From assembly GCA_016869975.1 (NCBI GenBank), contig VGCZ01000016.1, positions 43,093 to 107,092 of the forward strand: 64,000 bases of DNA, given 5' to 3'. Both the position numbers and the translations under genes were made by a program. This DNA comes from Alphaproteobacteria bacterium. Its GTDB lineage: Bacteria > Pseudomonadota > Alphaproteobacteria > Reyranellales > Reyranellaceae. The notes under the pieces were generated by a model. That model did no database searches and was not told the origin of the DNA. It saw nothing but the letters and a program-made list of their open reading frames with translations. Shown here piece after piece: positions 41,814 to 50,722 of the stretch. Numbering within the stretch: the first letter of the stretch is position 1; each line of letters starts with the position of its first letter.

Positions 41814-42314
41814 CTAAGACTTGACCCAGTCCGCGATGAACGCCGCGACCGCTTCCGCGTCGTCGAGATCGAGCCAGCGACGGCCGCCGCCTTCCTTCCA
41901 ATCCGCGCGCGGCGCGGCGATGGCCAGCAGGCCGGAATCGTCGCCCGAGCGTAGCGCTTTGCCCTCGGCGGCGCGCCAGACCTCGATACGCGCGTGCGGA
42001 TGGTTGGTGAAGCCCTCGACCAGCACGAGGTCGACCGGCTCGAGACGGGCCACGAGCTCGTCGAGTGCGATCTCGCCGCCGTCGCGATTCTCGCGCATCA
42101 GCGCCCAGCGCAGATCGGAGGCGACCAGCACCTCGTGCGCACCCGCCTTGCGATGGCGCCAGGAATCCTTGCCGGGCTTGTCGACGTCGAAGCCGTGATG
42201 CGAGCGTTTGATGGTCGAGACCTTGAGCCCGCGCGCCGCGAGCAGCGGCAGCAGCTTCTCGACCAATGTGGTCTTGCCGCTACCGCTCCAGCCGACGATT
42301 CCCAGAAGCCGCAT
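41814..42314 (-). CDS. mobB: Molybdopterin-guanine dinucleotide biosynthesis adaptor MobB
   Basis: 166 aa. A GTP-binding protein that assists MobA in making the guanylyl form of molybdenum cofactor. P-loop LLGIVGWSGSGKTTLVEKLL; the second motif LKVSTIKRSHHGFDVDKPGKDSW is typical, as is DLVLVEGFTNHPHARIEVWR. ATG 42314 lies two bases after the stop of the upstream selD fusion gene. Beside selenocysteine genes it hints that the selenoprotein served could be a molybdenum enzyme such as formate dehydrogenase; that is inference. Confidence 0.9.
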   Translation of the reverse strand: MRLLGIVGWSGSGKTTLVEKLLPLLAARGLKVSTIKRSHHGFDVDKPGKDSWRHRKAGAHEVLVASDLRWALMRENRDGGEIALDELVARLEPVDLVLVEGFTNHPHARIEVWRAAEGKALRSGDDSGLLAIAAPRADWKEGGGRRWLDLDDAEAVAAFIADWVKS

Positions 42315-42316
42315 GA

Positions 42317-44542
42317 TCAGTCCACCGTGACAAGCCGCGCCGCGCCGCCGCCGCGCGCGATGACACGGCCGACGATCGCCGCATCGGGTGTGTCGCCGGC
42401 GCGCAGCCGGTCGATCAGGGCTTCGGCGCGATCGGCGGTGATGCCGATCAACAGGCCGCCGGAGGTCTGCGGATCGAACAGCAGGTCGTAGTGCGGCGAG
42501 GATTCGCGACGCTCGACGGTTCCGACCATGGTGACGTTCTCCGGCGCCAATGTGCTGCGCGTGCCGCGCGCGAAGGCGGCCAGGACTCCGGGCAGCACCG
42601 GGATCGCCGGCAGCGACACCTCAGCATCGAAGCCCGAGGCACGCAGCATCTCGATCAGATGGCCGCCCAGGCCGAAGCCGGTGATGTCGGTACAGGCCGT
42701 GGCGCCGGCCTCGCGCGCGGCCATAGCGGCTGAGGCGTTGGACACCAGCATCGAGCGGATCGCCGCCTCGATGTCGAGCCCGCGCGCATCGCCGGTCATG
42801 TCGGCGGCAAACAGAACGCCGGTGCCCACCGGCTTGGTCAGGATCAGCGCGTCGTCCTCGCGCAGGCCACCCTTGCGCATCAGCGCCGTGATCTCGGCGG
42901 TGCCGTTGACCGTCAGGCCGACCGCGAGGTCGGGGCCCTCGATGGTGTGGCCACCGATCAGCACGGCGCCGGCGCGATTGAGCTCCTCGACCACGCCGCG
43001 CAGCAGCTCGCCAAGATCGCGTTCCTGCAGCGCGCCGCGGGCGTAGGGGATCACCGCGGTCATTAGCGCGCTGTGCGCCTGCGCGCCCTTGGCGAAGAGG
43101 TCGGACAGCGCGTGCAGGGTGGCAACGCGGCCCAGCCGCAGCGGATCGTCGAACAGCGCCGGAAAATGATCGACGCTCTGCAGCAGCGCGCGGCCCGGCG
43201 GCACCAGGATGGCGCTGGTGTCCTCGCCGTCGCGCACGCCCAGCGGGATGTCGTAGCGCGCGGGAATGTCGAGATCTGCCAACGCGCGGCGCAAGGTCTC
43301 TGCGCCGATCTTGGCGCCGCAACCGGCGCAGCGCATCAACATCGGCGCGGCCATCGCCGCCATGTTCGGCATGGTCGTCTCCGGCAGATCGCCCTGCGCG
43401 GCCATGCGCCCGCCGGGACGCAGGCGCTGGTACATCGCCATCCATCTGGTGTCGATGCGCCGCTTCCAGCGCCACACCCAGTCACCTTCGATCGACAGGC
43501 CGCCGCGCGAGGCCACGGCGCGCGTATCGCCTGTCGTAATCAGACTGAGGAAGCGCCGCTGCGGCACATAGCGCTGAAGCGGTTGGTCCTCCGGCGCGAG
43601 CAGGTTGTGCGCCAGGAACGGACCCTCGCGCACGGCGAAGACGCCGGCCTTGGGCAGCGGCGAGGCATCGAACGCCGCGACGTCACCGGTGGCGAAGACG
43701 TTGGCGTGCGAGACCGATTGCAGGCTCTCGTTGACGCGGATGAACCCTCTTTCGTCGAGCGCCAGGCCGGTCTCGCCGAGCCACGGCGCCGGCGCGGCCT
43801 GCGTGGTCCACACGGTCAGCCCGCTGGCGATCATGGCGCCGCCTTCGAGTGTCACGGCCTCGGCGGTGACCTCGCGGACCGGTTTGCCCAACACCACCGC
43901 GACGCCGCGGCGCGCCAGGGTGCGCATGAAGGCGCGGCGCACGGAGGTGGGATGGCTCGGCAGGATCTCGGGATCAGCCGAAACCAGGGTGAAGTGTGGC
44001 TGCGCGCCGCCATCGCGCTTCAACGCCGCCTGCATCGACAGGCAGAGCTCGACGCCGCCGGCGCCGGCGCCGACCACGACGATGCTGGCCGGCCGCGTCG
44101 CGCCATCGCGAATCGAGGCCCAGCGCGCGAGAAAGCCCGGCACCGGCTTGACCGCCAGGGCGTGGCGATCCGCACCCGGCACGCCCGATGTCGCGGGCGT
44201 CGAGCCGATGTCGAGCGCGACGCGATCGAAGGTGACCGGCGGCCGACCAGCGCAGATCACGCGCTGCGCGGCGAGGTCCAGCCCGATCGCCGAGTCGTTG
44301 TACAGCCGCGCACCCGCCGCGCGGCACAGCGGCCGCAGGTCGATATGCGCACCCTCGAAACGATAGTGGCCGGCGACCAGGCCTGGCAACATGCCGGAGT
44401 AGGGCGTGTCGAGCTCGCGGGCGATCACCGTCAGGCGCACCTCGGGCGCCCGCTTCATCGCCGCGCGACGCAGCACTTCGACATGCGCGTGCCCGCCGCC
44501 GATCAAGACGACATCGCGGCGCGCCAAGCTCGCCTCGGCCAT
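42317..44542 (-). CDS. selD: Fusion: NADH-dehydrogenase-like FAD protein + selenide, water dikinase (SelD)
   Basis: 741 aa. Residues ~1-390 are a pyridine-nucleotide-disulfide-oxidoreductase-like flavoprotein with VVLIGGGHAHVEVLRRAAMK, SIVVVGAGAGGVELCLSMQA and ANVFATGDVAAFD. Residues ~400-741 are SelD, which makes selenophosphate from selenide and ATP. The catalytic pair is Cys408 and Lys411 in LMRCAGCGAKIGAETL, cysteine rather than selenocysteine; LLQSVDHFPALFDDP and ILTKPVGTGVLFAADM are further SelD signatures, and DITGFGLGGHLIEMLR closes the ATP site. The flavoprotein half may supply or reduce selenium; its exact role is unproven. selA and selB lie divergently. Confidence 0.95.
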   Translation of the reverse strand: MAEASLARRDVVLIGGGHAHVEVLRRAAMKRAPEVRLTVIARELDTPYSGMLPGLVAGHYRFEGAHIDLRPLCRAAGARLYNDSAIGLDLAAQRVICAGRPPVTFDRVALDIGSTPATSGVPGADRHALAVKPVPGFLARWASIRDGATRPASIVVVGAGAGGVELCLSMQAALKRDGGAQPHFTLVSADPEILPSHPTSVRRAFMRTLARRGVAVVLGKPVREVTAEAVTLEGGAMIASGLTVWTTQAAPAPWLGETGLALDERGFIRVNESLQSVSHANVFATGDVAAFDASPLPKAGVFAVREGPFLAHNLLAPEDQPLQRYVPQRRFLSLITTGDTRAVASRGGLSIEGDWVWRWKRRIDTRWMAMYQRLRPGGRMAAQGDLPETTMPNMAAMAAPMLMRCAGCGAKIGAETLRRALADLDIPARYDIPLGVRDGEDTSAILVPPGRALLQSVDHFPALFDDPLRLGRVATLHALSDLFAKGAQAHSALMTAVIPYARGALQERDLGELLRGVVEELNRAGAVLIGGHTIEGPDLAVGLTVNGTAEITALMRKGGLREDDALILTKPVGTGVLFAADMTGDARGLDIEAAIRSMLVSNASAAMAAREAGATACTDITGFGLGGHLIEMLRASGFDAEVSLPAIPVLPGVLAAFARGTRSTLAPENVTMVGTVERRESSPHYDLLFDPQTSGGLLIGITADRAEALIDRLRAGDTPDAAIVGRVIARGGGAARLVTVD

Positions 44543-44774
44543 GAATTCCGATCAGCCCTTCATTCGGTCAGGGTGACTATCGCACGGTCGGGAGCATGCC
44601 CGAGCACTCCAATGCAAGCGCGTAATGCGTAACCGCGACCCGTAGTAGGGTGAGCGCCTCTTGCCCTCAATAGGTTGGGGCAGACCACTCTAGTGGCACC
44701 GCGGGCGACTCTTTCTTCATCTCACGTGTAGTGTAAGTAGTTGAATTATTTATCTAATTTGGACCTCTCGCCAG
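44543..44774. other. Intergenic region between divergent selD and the selA side, lower GC
   Basis: Together with the promoter region to 44843 this is 301 bases without a gene. From about 44700 the sequence turns A+T-rich (for example TTGAATTATTTATCTAATTT), unlike the GC-rich surroundings. It must contain the selD promoter on the minus strand, though no clear -35/-10 pair was found for it. No ORF or RNA was recognised. Confidence 0.5.
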
Positions 44775-44803
44775 TTGAGTACGGCGCGCGATGAGCATAA
44801 ACA
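44775..44803 (+). promoter_or_regulatory. Candidate promoter for the receiver-like gene and selA
   Basis: TTGAGT at 44775-44780, 17-base spacer, TAAACA at 44798-44803, about 40 bases before ATG 44844, inside the A+T-rich stretch. Confidence 0.4.
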
Positions 44804-44843
44804 AAAAGGATATTGAGCAAGGTATATTTGGGGGTCAGGCGCG

Positions 44844-45302
44844 ATGCGCAGGAATTCCGTTCTCGTGGCCGACGCCGATACGATCCGTCGCGATCGTCTG
44901 ATGGCGTGGCTCGGCGCGCAGAACATCAGCGCGATCGCCGCGTCCGATCGCGACGCCGAGGGCATCGGCCGCGAGCTCACACCACGCCTCGTCGTCTGCC
45001 GTCACGATTCAGTCGGTATCTCGTTGTGTCATTCGCTGCGCGAGCTGCCCGAGCCACCGATGTTCGTGGTCGTCTCCGACGATCCCGCCACCGAGGAGCG
45101 TGTGTACTACGACGGGCGCGCGGTTGTGGCGGTGGTTGGCGGCGTGGTCGAGATCGGCGCGCTCGCCCGCTTCGTCGACTTCGCGCTCGGCGCCTCGGCT
45201 CGCCTCGATGTTGGTCACGGGTCCGCCAATCGCCCCGCGACCGTCGACCATGCCGGCCACCTTTCCGAGCCCGCCATCGTCGCGTCGCGCGCCGCGCAGT
45301 AA
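44844..45302 (+). CDS. Degenerate receiver-like (CheY-fold) protein
   Basis: 152 aa. The pattern of strands resembles a response-regulator receiver: RRNSVLVADADTIRRDRLMA (first strand and acidic pair), RLVVCRHDSVGISLCHSLRE (third strand), MFVVVSDDPATEERVYYDGR and a last AVVAVVGGVVEIGALARFVD. The phosphoacceptor Asp expected right after the third strand is not in its usual place, and the late Lys is missing, so phosphorylation-independent function is likely. A ~40-residue tail follows without an output domain. It lies 133 bases before selA on the same strand. The fold assignment is moderate. Confidence 0.5.
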   Translation: MRRNSVLVADADTIRRDRLMAWLGAQNISAIAASDRDAEGIGRELTPRLVVCRHDSVGISLCHSLRELPEPPMFVVVSDDPATEERVYYDGRAVVAVVGGVVEIGALARFVDFALGASARLDVGHGSANRPATVDHAGHLSEPAIVASRAAQ

Positions 45303-45435
45303 CGGTCTTTTCGCCCCCGATTGATCGCCATCGCGGCTCCGCGCTCGGGTTACCACGACGTTACCAGCAGCGGGCGACACCCGCAGGCTAGTTGCCGCGC
45401 GGCGGCGGAGGCGGTACGCAGTCAGCCCGTCTCGC

Positions 45436-46827
45436 GTGCGAGCCCCGTCATTGTCCAGCGATCCCGCCTCCCGACTTCCCGCCGTCGACCGCGTCCTGCG
45501 CCACGCCAATACCTTGCCGCTGATCGAGCGGCATGGCCGCCTGCCCGCCACCGAGGCGGTGCGCGCGGCGTTGGCCGATCTGCGCGCCGCCAAGGCCGTC
45601 GCCGACGAGGCTGGCGTGGCGGCGCTGGCCGGGCGGCGGCTGGCGGCCGAAATGGCGCCGTCGCAGCGCCGCGTCTTCAACCTCACCGGTACCGTGCTGC
45701 ACACCAATCTCGGCCGCGCCGTGCTGGCGCGCGAGGCGCTGGAGGCGAGCGACTCGGTGCTCGGCGCGCCGTCGAACCTCGAATACGTGGTCGAGAAGGG
45801 CGCGCGCGGCGAGCGTGACGATCACGTCAGAGGTTGGCTGCGCAAGCTCACCGGCGCCGAGGACGCGGTGATCGTCAACAACAACGCCGCCGCCGTCGTG
45901 CTGGTGCTCAACACGCTGGCGCTCGGCAAGGAAGTACCGGTGTCGCGCGGCGAGCTGATCGAGATCGGCGGCGCCTTCCGCATGCCCGACATCATGGCGC
46001 GCGCCGGCTGCGCCCTGGTCGAGATCGGTACCACCAACCGCACGCATCTCAGGGACTACGAAGGCGCGATCGGTGAACGCACGGCGATGCTCATGAAGGT
46101 GCATCCCTCGAACTACGCGGTCGTGGGATTCACCAACGTTGTGCCGGAGAAAGAGATCGCGACGCTGGCGCGATCGAAGGGCCTGCCCTTCGTCAACGAT
46201 CTGGGCAGCGGGCAATTGGTCGATCTCGAACGCTGGGGCCTGCCGCACGAGCCCACGGTGCGCGAGGCGATCGAGCAGGGCGCTGACCTCGTCACCTTCA
46301 GCGGCGACAAGCTGCTGGGCGGCCCGCAATGCGGCATCGTCGTCGGCAAGACCGCGCTGGTGCGCCAGCTCGCGAAGAACCCGCTGAAGCGCGCGCTGCG
46401 TCTCGACAAGGGCCGCCTCGCCGCGCTCGAGGCGACCCTGCGTCTGTATGCCGATCCCGACCGCCTGCCCGAGAAGCTGCCGACCTTGCGCCTGCTGACG
46501 CGCGCCACGGCCGACATCGAGGCGCTCGCCAAACGACTGCTGCCCGCCGTCTCGGCCGCTCTCGCCAACCGAGCCAGCGTGACGGTCGAGCCATGCCGCA
46601 GCCAGATCGGCAGCGGCTCGCTGCCGGTGGATCGCCTCGCCAGTGTCGCACTTTCGCTCACGCCGGTCGGCAAGGTCAGTGGTGGCGCAGTCGACAAGCT
46701 TGCCGCCGCCTTCCGCGCGCTGCCCGTGCCGGTGATCGGCCGCATCGAGGACGGCGCGCTGAAGCTCGACCTGCGCTGCCTGGAGGACGAGTCAGGCTTC
46801 ATCGCGCAGCTCGCGAGTCTCCAATGA
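45436..46827 (+). CDS. selA: L-seryl-tRNA(Sec) selenium transferase
   Basis: 463 aa. PLP enzyme that converts Ser-tRNA(Sec) to Sec-tRNA(Sec) using selenophosphate. Landmarks: FNLTGTVLHTNLGRAVLARE, EDAVIVNNNAAAVVLVLNTL, KVHPSNYAVVGFT and VTFSGDKLLGGPQCGIVVGK, with Lys292 holding PLP. Length is normal. The start is GTG 45436 with a weak ribosome site; other nearby starts are possible. selB follows, separated only by a composite repeat element (46844-46984). Confidence 0.96.
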   Translation: MRAPSLSSDPASRLPAVDRVLRHANTLPLIERHGRLPATEAVRAALADLRAAKAVADEAGVAALAGRRLAAEMAPSQRRVFNLTGTVLHTNLGRAVLAREALEASDSVLGAPSNLEYVVEKGARGERDDHVRGWLRKLTGAEDAVIVNNNAAAVVLVLNTLALGKEVPVSRGELIEIGGAFRMPDIMARAGCALVEIGTTNRTHLRDYEGAIGERTAMLMKVHPSNYAVVGFTNVVPEKEIATLARSKGLPFVNDLGSGQLVDLERWGLPHEPTVREAIEQGADLVTFSGDKLLGGPQCGIVVGKTALVRQLAKNPLKRALRLDKGRLAALEATLRLYADPDRLPEKLPTLRLLTRATADIEALAKRLLPAVSAALANRASVTVEPCRSQIGSGSLPVDRLASVALSLTPVGKVSGGAVDKLAAAFRALPVPVIGRIEDGALKLDLRCLEDESGFIAQLASLQ

Positions 46828-46843
46828 GCGGATCGTTGCTCCT

Positions 46844-46984
46844 ACCTTCCCCCGCCGGCGGGGGAAGGTGGCGCGAAGCGCCGGATGGGGGTGGTCGGTA
46901 CCACGACCACGACCATCGTGACTGGCCGCGATGCCACCACCCCCATCCACCCATCAGGCACCTTCCCCCGCGAGCGGGGGAAGG
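46844..46984. repeat. Composite MITE-like element between selA and selB (copy B)
   Basis: A 26-bp palindrome (46844-46869, arms ACCTTCCCCCGCC / GGCGGGGGAAGGT) and a 24-bp one (46961-46984, CCTTCCCCCGC / GCGGGGGAAGG) flank inner inverted arms GGATGGGGGTGG (46883-46894) and CCACCCCCATCC (46937-46948). About 141 bp in all. Same plan as 5941-6070 and 62447-62567. It fills nearly the entire selA–selB gap. Confidence 0.8.
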
Positions 46985-46999
46985 CATTGAGCAGCGCCC

Positions 47000-48946
47000 A
47001 TGATCGTCGGCACTGCGGGCCATATCGACCACGGCAAGACGACCTTGGTGCGCGCGTTGACCGGCGTCGACACCGATCGGCTGCCGGAGGAGAAGGCGCG
47101 CGGCATCACCATCGATCTCGGCTTCGCCTACCTGCCGCTCGCCGATGGCCGCACCGTCGGCTTCGTCGACGTGCCGGGCCACGAGCGCTTCATTCACAAC
47201 ATGCTGGCCGGTATCGGCGGCATCGATTTCGCGCTCCTGGTGGTGGCGGCCGACGACGGCGTGATGCCACAAACGCGTGAGCATCTGGCGATCCTCGATC
47301 TGCTCGGCGTCAGCCGCGGCGCCGTCGTGATCACCAAGGCCGATCTTGCGAACGCCGAGCAGCTGAGCACGCTGGAAGACGAGATCCGTGCGCTGCTCGC
47401 CGATACCAGCCTCGCCGAAGCCGAGATCGCCGCTGTCTCGGCGCAGAGCGGTCAGGGGCTCGACGATCTGCGCGCGCGATTGGAGCTGGAAGCCGAGGCG
47501 ACGCGCGAACGCGCGACCTCGGGGCGCTTCCGCCTGCCGATCGATCGCTGCTTCACCTTGAGCGGCGCCGGCACCGTCGTGACCGGCACGGTGTTCTCGG
47601 GCGAGGTGCGCGAGGGCGATCAGCTGGTGATCGCCTCCACGGGCGCGGCCGCGCGCGTGCGCTCGCTGCATGCGCAGAACCGCGCGGCGGAAATCGGCGT
47701 CGCCGGCCAGCGCTGCGCCATCAACATCGCCGGACCGCAGATCGCCAAGGACTCGATCCATCGCGGCGACTGGCTGGTCGCAGCCACGCTGCGCAAGCCG
47801 ACCGACCGTATCGACGCGCATATCCGGCTGCTGGGGGACGAGCCGCGGCCGCTGCGCTCCTGGACGCCGGTGCATTTGCATCTGGGCGCCGCGCACGCCA
47901 TGGCGCGTGTCGTGCCGCTCGACGTCGAGGCGATCGAGCCCGGCCAGCGCGCGCTGGTGCAGCTCGTGCTCGAGGCGCCGATCGGCGCGCTGCACGGCGA
48001 CCGCCTGATCCTGCGCGACCAGTCGGCGCGGCGCACCATGGCCGGCGGCATGGTGCTCGATCCCTGGGGCCCGGCGCGCTACCGGCGCAAGCCCGAGCGG
48101 CTCGCAGCCCTGAACGCGCAAGCCGAGACCGACCCGGTCGCGGCGCTGAAAGCGTTGACCGAGCTGGCGCCGCAAGTCGTCGACCTCGGCCTGTTCGGTG
48201 TCGCGCGCAACCTCAAGCGCGAGGCGCTCGACGATATCGTGGCCGAGGCCGGCGTGCTGTCGCTGCCAGCGCCAGGCGTCGAGGGCGGCCCGTTCGGCTT
48301 CGCGACGGCGCGCTTCGCCGAGCTTGAAACCGCGGTCGTCGTGGCGCTGAAGGCGCATCACGAAAAGAACCCCAACAGCGCCGGCCTGGAGCCGTCGAAG
48401 CTGCGCCTGGCGCTGCCGACCCGTGTACCGCCGGCGCCGTTCAGTGCGCTCAGCACGGCGCTGCTGAAGGGCAAGAAGCTTGAGGCCGACGGCCCGTGGC
48501 TGCGCCTGCCCGGCCACAGCGTGCGGCTCTCGCCGCAGGACGAGCGTATGTGGGCGAAGATCGAGCCGGTGCTGAAATCGGCGCGCTTCGGCCCGCCGCG
48601 CGTGCGTGACTTCGCCGACGAGTACGATTTCACCGAGGCCCAGGTGCGGGACATGATGCGCCGGCTGAGCCGCATGGCCGTCGTCTGGCAGGTGGCGCCC
48701 GATCACTTCTTCATGCGCGACGCGGTGGCCGAGATGGTGCGCATCGTCGAGGACCTCGCAACCACCGCCGCCGACGGCACCTTCAAGGCGGCGGAGTTCC
48801 GCGACCGGATCGGCGGCGGCCGCAAGGTGGCGATCCAGATCCTGGAGTTCTTCGACCGCGCCGGCCTGACGTCACTCAAGAACGAACGGCGCACCATCGA
48901 CAAGGTGAAGCTGGAGCGGTTCGTCGGTCGCGTCGGGGCGCCATAG
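47000..48946 (+). CDS. selB: Selenocysteine-specific elongation factor SelB
   Basis: 648 aa. GTPase that brings Sec-tRNA to UGA codons followed by a SECIS hairpin. G-domain motifs: [42 protein letters not shown] and TKADL. The middle beta-barrels include [20 protein letters not shown]. The C-terminal ~270 residues contain the winged-helix repeats that read SECIS RNA, ending [20 protein letters not shown] and [20 protein letters not shown] 47000. Intact, so the system is likely functional. Confidence 0.96.
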   Translation: MIVGTAGHIDHGKTTLVRALTGVDTDRLPEEKARGITIDLGFAYLPLADGRTVGFVDVPGHERFIHNMLAGIGGIDFALLVVAADDGVMPQTREHLAILDLLGVSRGAVVITKADLANAEQLSTLEDEIRALLADTSLAEAEIAAVSAQSGQGLDDLRARLELEAEATRERATSGRFRLPIDRCFTLSGAGTVVTGTVFSGEVREGDQLVIASTGAAARVRSLHAQNRAAEIGVAGQRCAINIAGPQIAKDSIHRGDWLVAATLRKPTDRIDAHIRLLGDEPRPLRSWTPVHLHLGAAHAMARVVPLDVEAIEPGQRALVQLVLEAPIGALHGDRLILRDQSARRTMAGGMVLDPWGPARYRRKPERLAALNAQAETDPVAALKALTELAPQVVDLGLFGVARNLKREALDDIVAEAGVLSLPAPGVEGGPFGFATARFAELETAVVVALKAHHEKNPNSAGLEPSKLRLALPTRVPPAPFSALSTALLKGKKLEADGPWLRLPGHSVRLSPQDERMWAKIEPVLKSARFGPPRVRDFADEYDFTEAQVRDMMRRLSRMAVVWQVAPDHFFMRDAVAEMVRIVEDLATTAADGTFKAAEFRDRIGGGRKVAIQILEFFDRAGLTSLKNERRTIDKVKLERFVGRVGAP

Positions 48947-48974
48947 CCGCCCTCCCGGATCTCGGACCGAAGCT

Positions 48975-49241
48975 TTACCGCGGGCGGCGGATATTCGCCC
49001 GCGATAGGGGGCTTGCGGCCTCGCTTGGGCCATCCATCTCTTCGAGCGCGGCGGACAGCGCAGGGTCTTCGATACACTCCAGGCGCATCGGCGCCTCGAT
49101 TCGCGGCTTCTCGGCGGCCAGCGCCGCTCTGCACTGCTCGCGGCTGAGCGCGTAGTCCACGGCCCGCGACTCGCAATAGCCGCCGCCGGGCAACGGCGTC
49201 GCCGAGCAGATGATCAGCGACAGAACCCAACCGTTCAACAT
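48975..49241 (-). CDS. Small Cys-containing protein with signal-like N-terminus
   Basis: 88 aa from ATG 49241, whose AAGGAG is nine bases upstream; a longer start at 49262 is less well placed. The N-terminus MLNGWVLSLIICSATPLPGG resembles a weak signal or membrane-anchor segment, followed by CESRAVDYALSREQCRAALA and a conserved-looking MRLECIEDPAL. Four cysteines outside the leader could form disulfides. I do not recognise a family. Convergent with selB. Confidence 0.55.
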   Translation of the reverse strand: MLNGWVLSLIICSATPLPGGGYCESRAVDYALSREQCRAALAAEKPRIEAPMRLECIEDPALSAALEEMDGPSEAASPLSRANIRRPR

Positions 49242-49398
49242 CGGGAGCGCTCCTTGGTTCATGCGACGGGCACGCTGTGCACTTTGTCGATGAGGGCAAG
49301 GTAACGGGCGACTGTCTCGTGGACATTGCGCGGGGCGAGGGGAATTGTCTCGTCTGTCTCGACCAGAGCCTGGCCGAACCCCGTCGGCCGGATAGTGT

Positions 49399-49533
49399 GT
49401 GGAGGATTCCGTCGCGTTCCTGTGCGCGGAGCAGGCGGCCTATGTCACCAGCCACGAACTGGCGGGCGATTGCGGCTTCGATGCCGACGGCTTGGGCTTG
49501 TCGATCTTGCGCGGCGCGCGGCGCGCCCCTTAA
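49399..49533 (+). pseudogene. C-terminal remnant of a short-chain dehydrogenase gene
   Basis: 45 codons read EDSVAFLCAEQAAYVTSHEL then AGDCGFDADGLGLSILRGAR to a stop. They align with the end of the intact SDR at 50723-51499 (FLCSEKAAYITGHELAVDGG, FYASGVGLPTLRKERR). No matching upstream part exists; the ~135 bases before it show no SDR likeness. The key tail glycine is changed (G-D-C-G for V-D-G-G), so it is a decayed copy. It abuts the end of the Bug-receptor gene. Confidence 0.75.
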
Positions 49534-50519
49534 TCCGCCTTGATACCGGCGGCGCGGATGACTTCGCGGTAGTTGCGGCGGTTCTCGTCCATGGTCTTGA
49601 TCAGCGTCGCGGAGTCGGCGAAGGCCGGCACCATGCCGTTGTCGAGCAGTCGCTGGCTGACCAGGGAATCCTCGGTCGCGGCCTTCACCGCCTCCTCCCA
49701 GCGCTTGACGATCGCCGTCGGCAGGCCCGTAGGGCCGCATAGCCCGAACCAGGCGTAGGTCTCGAAGCCCGGCGCTACCTCGGCGATCATCGGCGCGTCG
49801 GGGAAGAAGCGCTTGCCCAGCGGATCGCCCAGCCCGAGCAGGCGCAGCGCTCCGGAGCGGATGTGCGGGATGACGTCGCCGAGATTGGTGATCGAGAAAT
49901 CGGTGCGGCCGCTGGTCAGGTCGGGCATCGCCGCCGCCGAGCCGCGATAGGGCACGTGCACCAGCTTCAGCCCGAGCTTCTGCGCCAGGAGCTCACTCGA
50001 CAGGTGCTGCACCGAGCCGATGCCCGGCGTGGCGAAGCTGACCGTTCCGGGCTTGGCGCGCGCCGCGGCCACCACGTCCTGCACCGAGCGGTGGGGGCTG
50101 TCCTTGCCGACAACCAGGCCGAAGGTCGAGCGCAGCAGCTGGCTCAGACCCATCAGTTCCGTTGCCGGGTTCACCGCGAGTTGCAAGCCGGGCAGCTCGG
50201 TGATGATCGTCATGTTGCCCGTCGTGCAGAACAGCACGGTGTGGCCATCGGCCGGGCTGCGCGCGACTCCTTCGGCGGCGATCATGCCGTTGGCGCCGGT
50301 GCGGTTCTCGACGATCACCTGCTGGCCGAGCGTGCGCGTGGCGACATCGGCGAGCAGCCGCGCGGCCATGTCGCCCGACCCGCCGGGCGCGAAGCCGAAC
50401 AACATGCGGACCTGCTTGCTTGGGAAGGCGGCCGGCTGCGCCGTCGCGCCCTGCAGCGCGAGGGCGGCGAGCGCCAGCCCCGCCAGCGACATCGCCACGA
50501 TACGCGTCCTACCCTGCAC
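49530..50519 (-). CDS. Bug-family tripartite-tricarboxylate-type substrate-binding protein
   Basis: 329 aa. Periplasmic solute receptor with a signal peptide (VAMSLAGLALAALALQGATAQ). Mature family motifs: FPSKQVRMLFGFAPGGSGDM, VIVENRTGANGMIAAEGVAR, and KLVHVPYRGSAAAMPDLTSG. Bug proteins bind carboxylates or amides and often act without nearby membrane partners, as here. GTG 50519 with GGGAGGAC before it is chosen because the longer frame to 50603 would overlap tRNA-Sec. Located 55 bases downstream of selC on the same strand; the ligand is unknown. Confidence 0.88.
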   Translation of the reverse strand: MQGRTRIVAMSLAGLALAALALQGATAQPAAFPSKQVRMLFGFAPGGSGDMAARLLADVATRTLGQQVIVENRTGANGMIAAEGVARSPADGHTVLFCTTGNMTIITELPGLQLAVNPATELMGLSQLLRSTFGLVVGKDSPHRSVQDVVAAARAKPGTVSFATPGIGSVQHLSSELLAQKLGLKLVHVPYRGSAAAMPDLTSGRTDFSITNLGDVIPHIRSGALRLLGLGDPLGKRFFPDAPMIAEVAPGFETYAWFGLCGPTGLPTAIVKRWEEAVKAATEDSLVSQRLLDNGMVPAFADSATLIKTMDENRRNYREVIRAAGIKAD

Positions 50520-50574
50520 GGCGCGTCCTCCCGGGCCCACTCCGCTGGATCGCGACCCGGCCGTGGCGCGGGAA

Positions 50575-50670
50575 TGGCGGAAGAGAGTGGGAGTCGAACC
50601 CACGAAGAACCGTCTTACGGCCCTTACCGGGTTTGAAGTCCGGCCGCCCCACCGGGAGCGTTTCCCTTCC
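50575..50670 (-). tRNA. selC: tRNA-Sec (selenocysteine, anticodon UCA)
   Basis: 96 bases with encoded CCA. Acceptor GGAAGGGA pairs with the TCTCTTCC end (eight base pairs, long as in tRNA-Sec); anticodon arm CCGGACTTCAAACCCGG has loop CTTCAAA with anticodon TCA; the extra arm GTAAGGGCCGTAAGACGGTTCT is very long; T arm TGGGTTCGACTCCCA. These features together are specific for tRNA-Sec. It completes the set with selA, selB and selD. Confidence 0.96.
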
Positions 50671-50722
50671 CCGCGATCGTGTCGCGGGCGAGACTACGCC
50701 GTTCGGCGGCAGGGGGGAAGTC

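Noticed and set aside
48979..49003. CGCGGGCG / CGCCCGCG hairpin as a selB terminator
   Set aside because: It lies inside the small convergent gene, has a nine-base loop and no T-run, so a terminator role is not supported.
49262..49540. A possible selenoprotein gene beside selB with in-frame TGA
   Set aside because: The only coherent coding signal here is a Cys-containing SDR remnant ending at TAA; no TGA with a following hairpin was found in frame.
50520..50603. Longer start for the Bug-family receptor
   Set aside because: It would read through tRNA-Sec; GTG 50519 has a ribosome site and gives a normal signal peptide.
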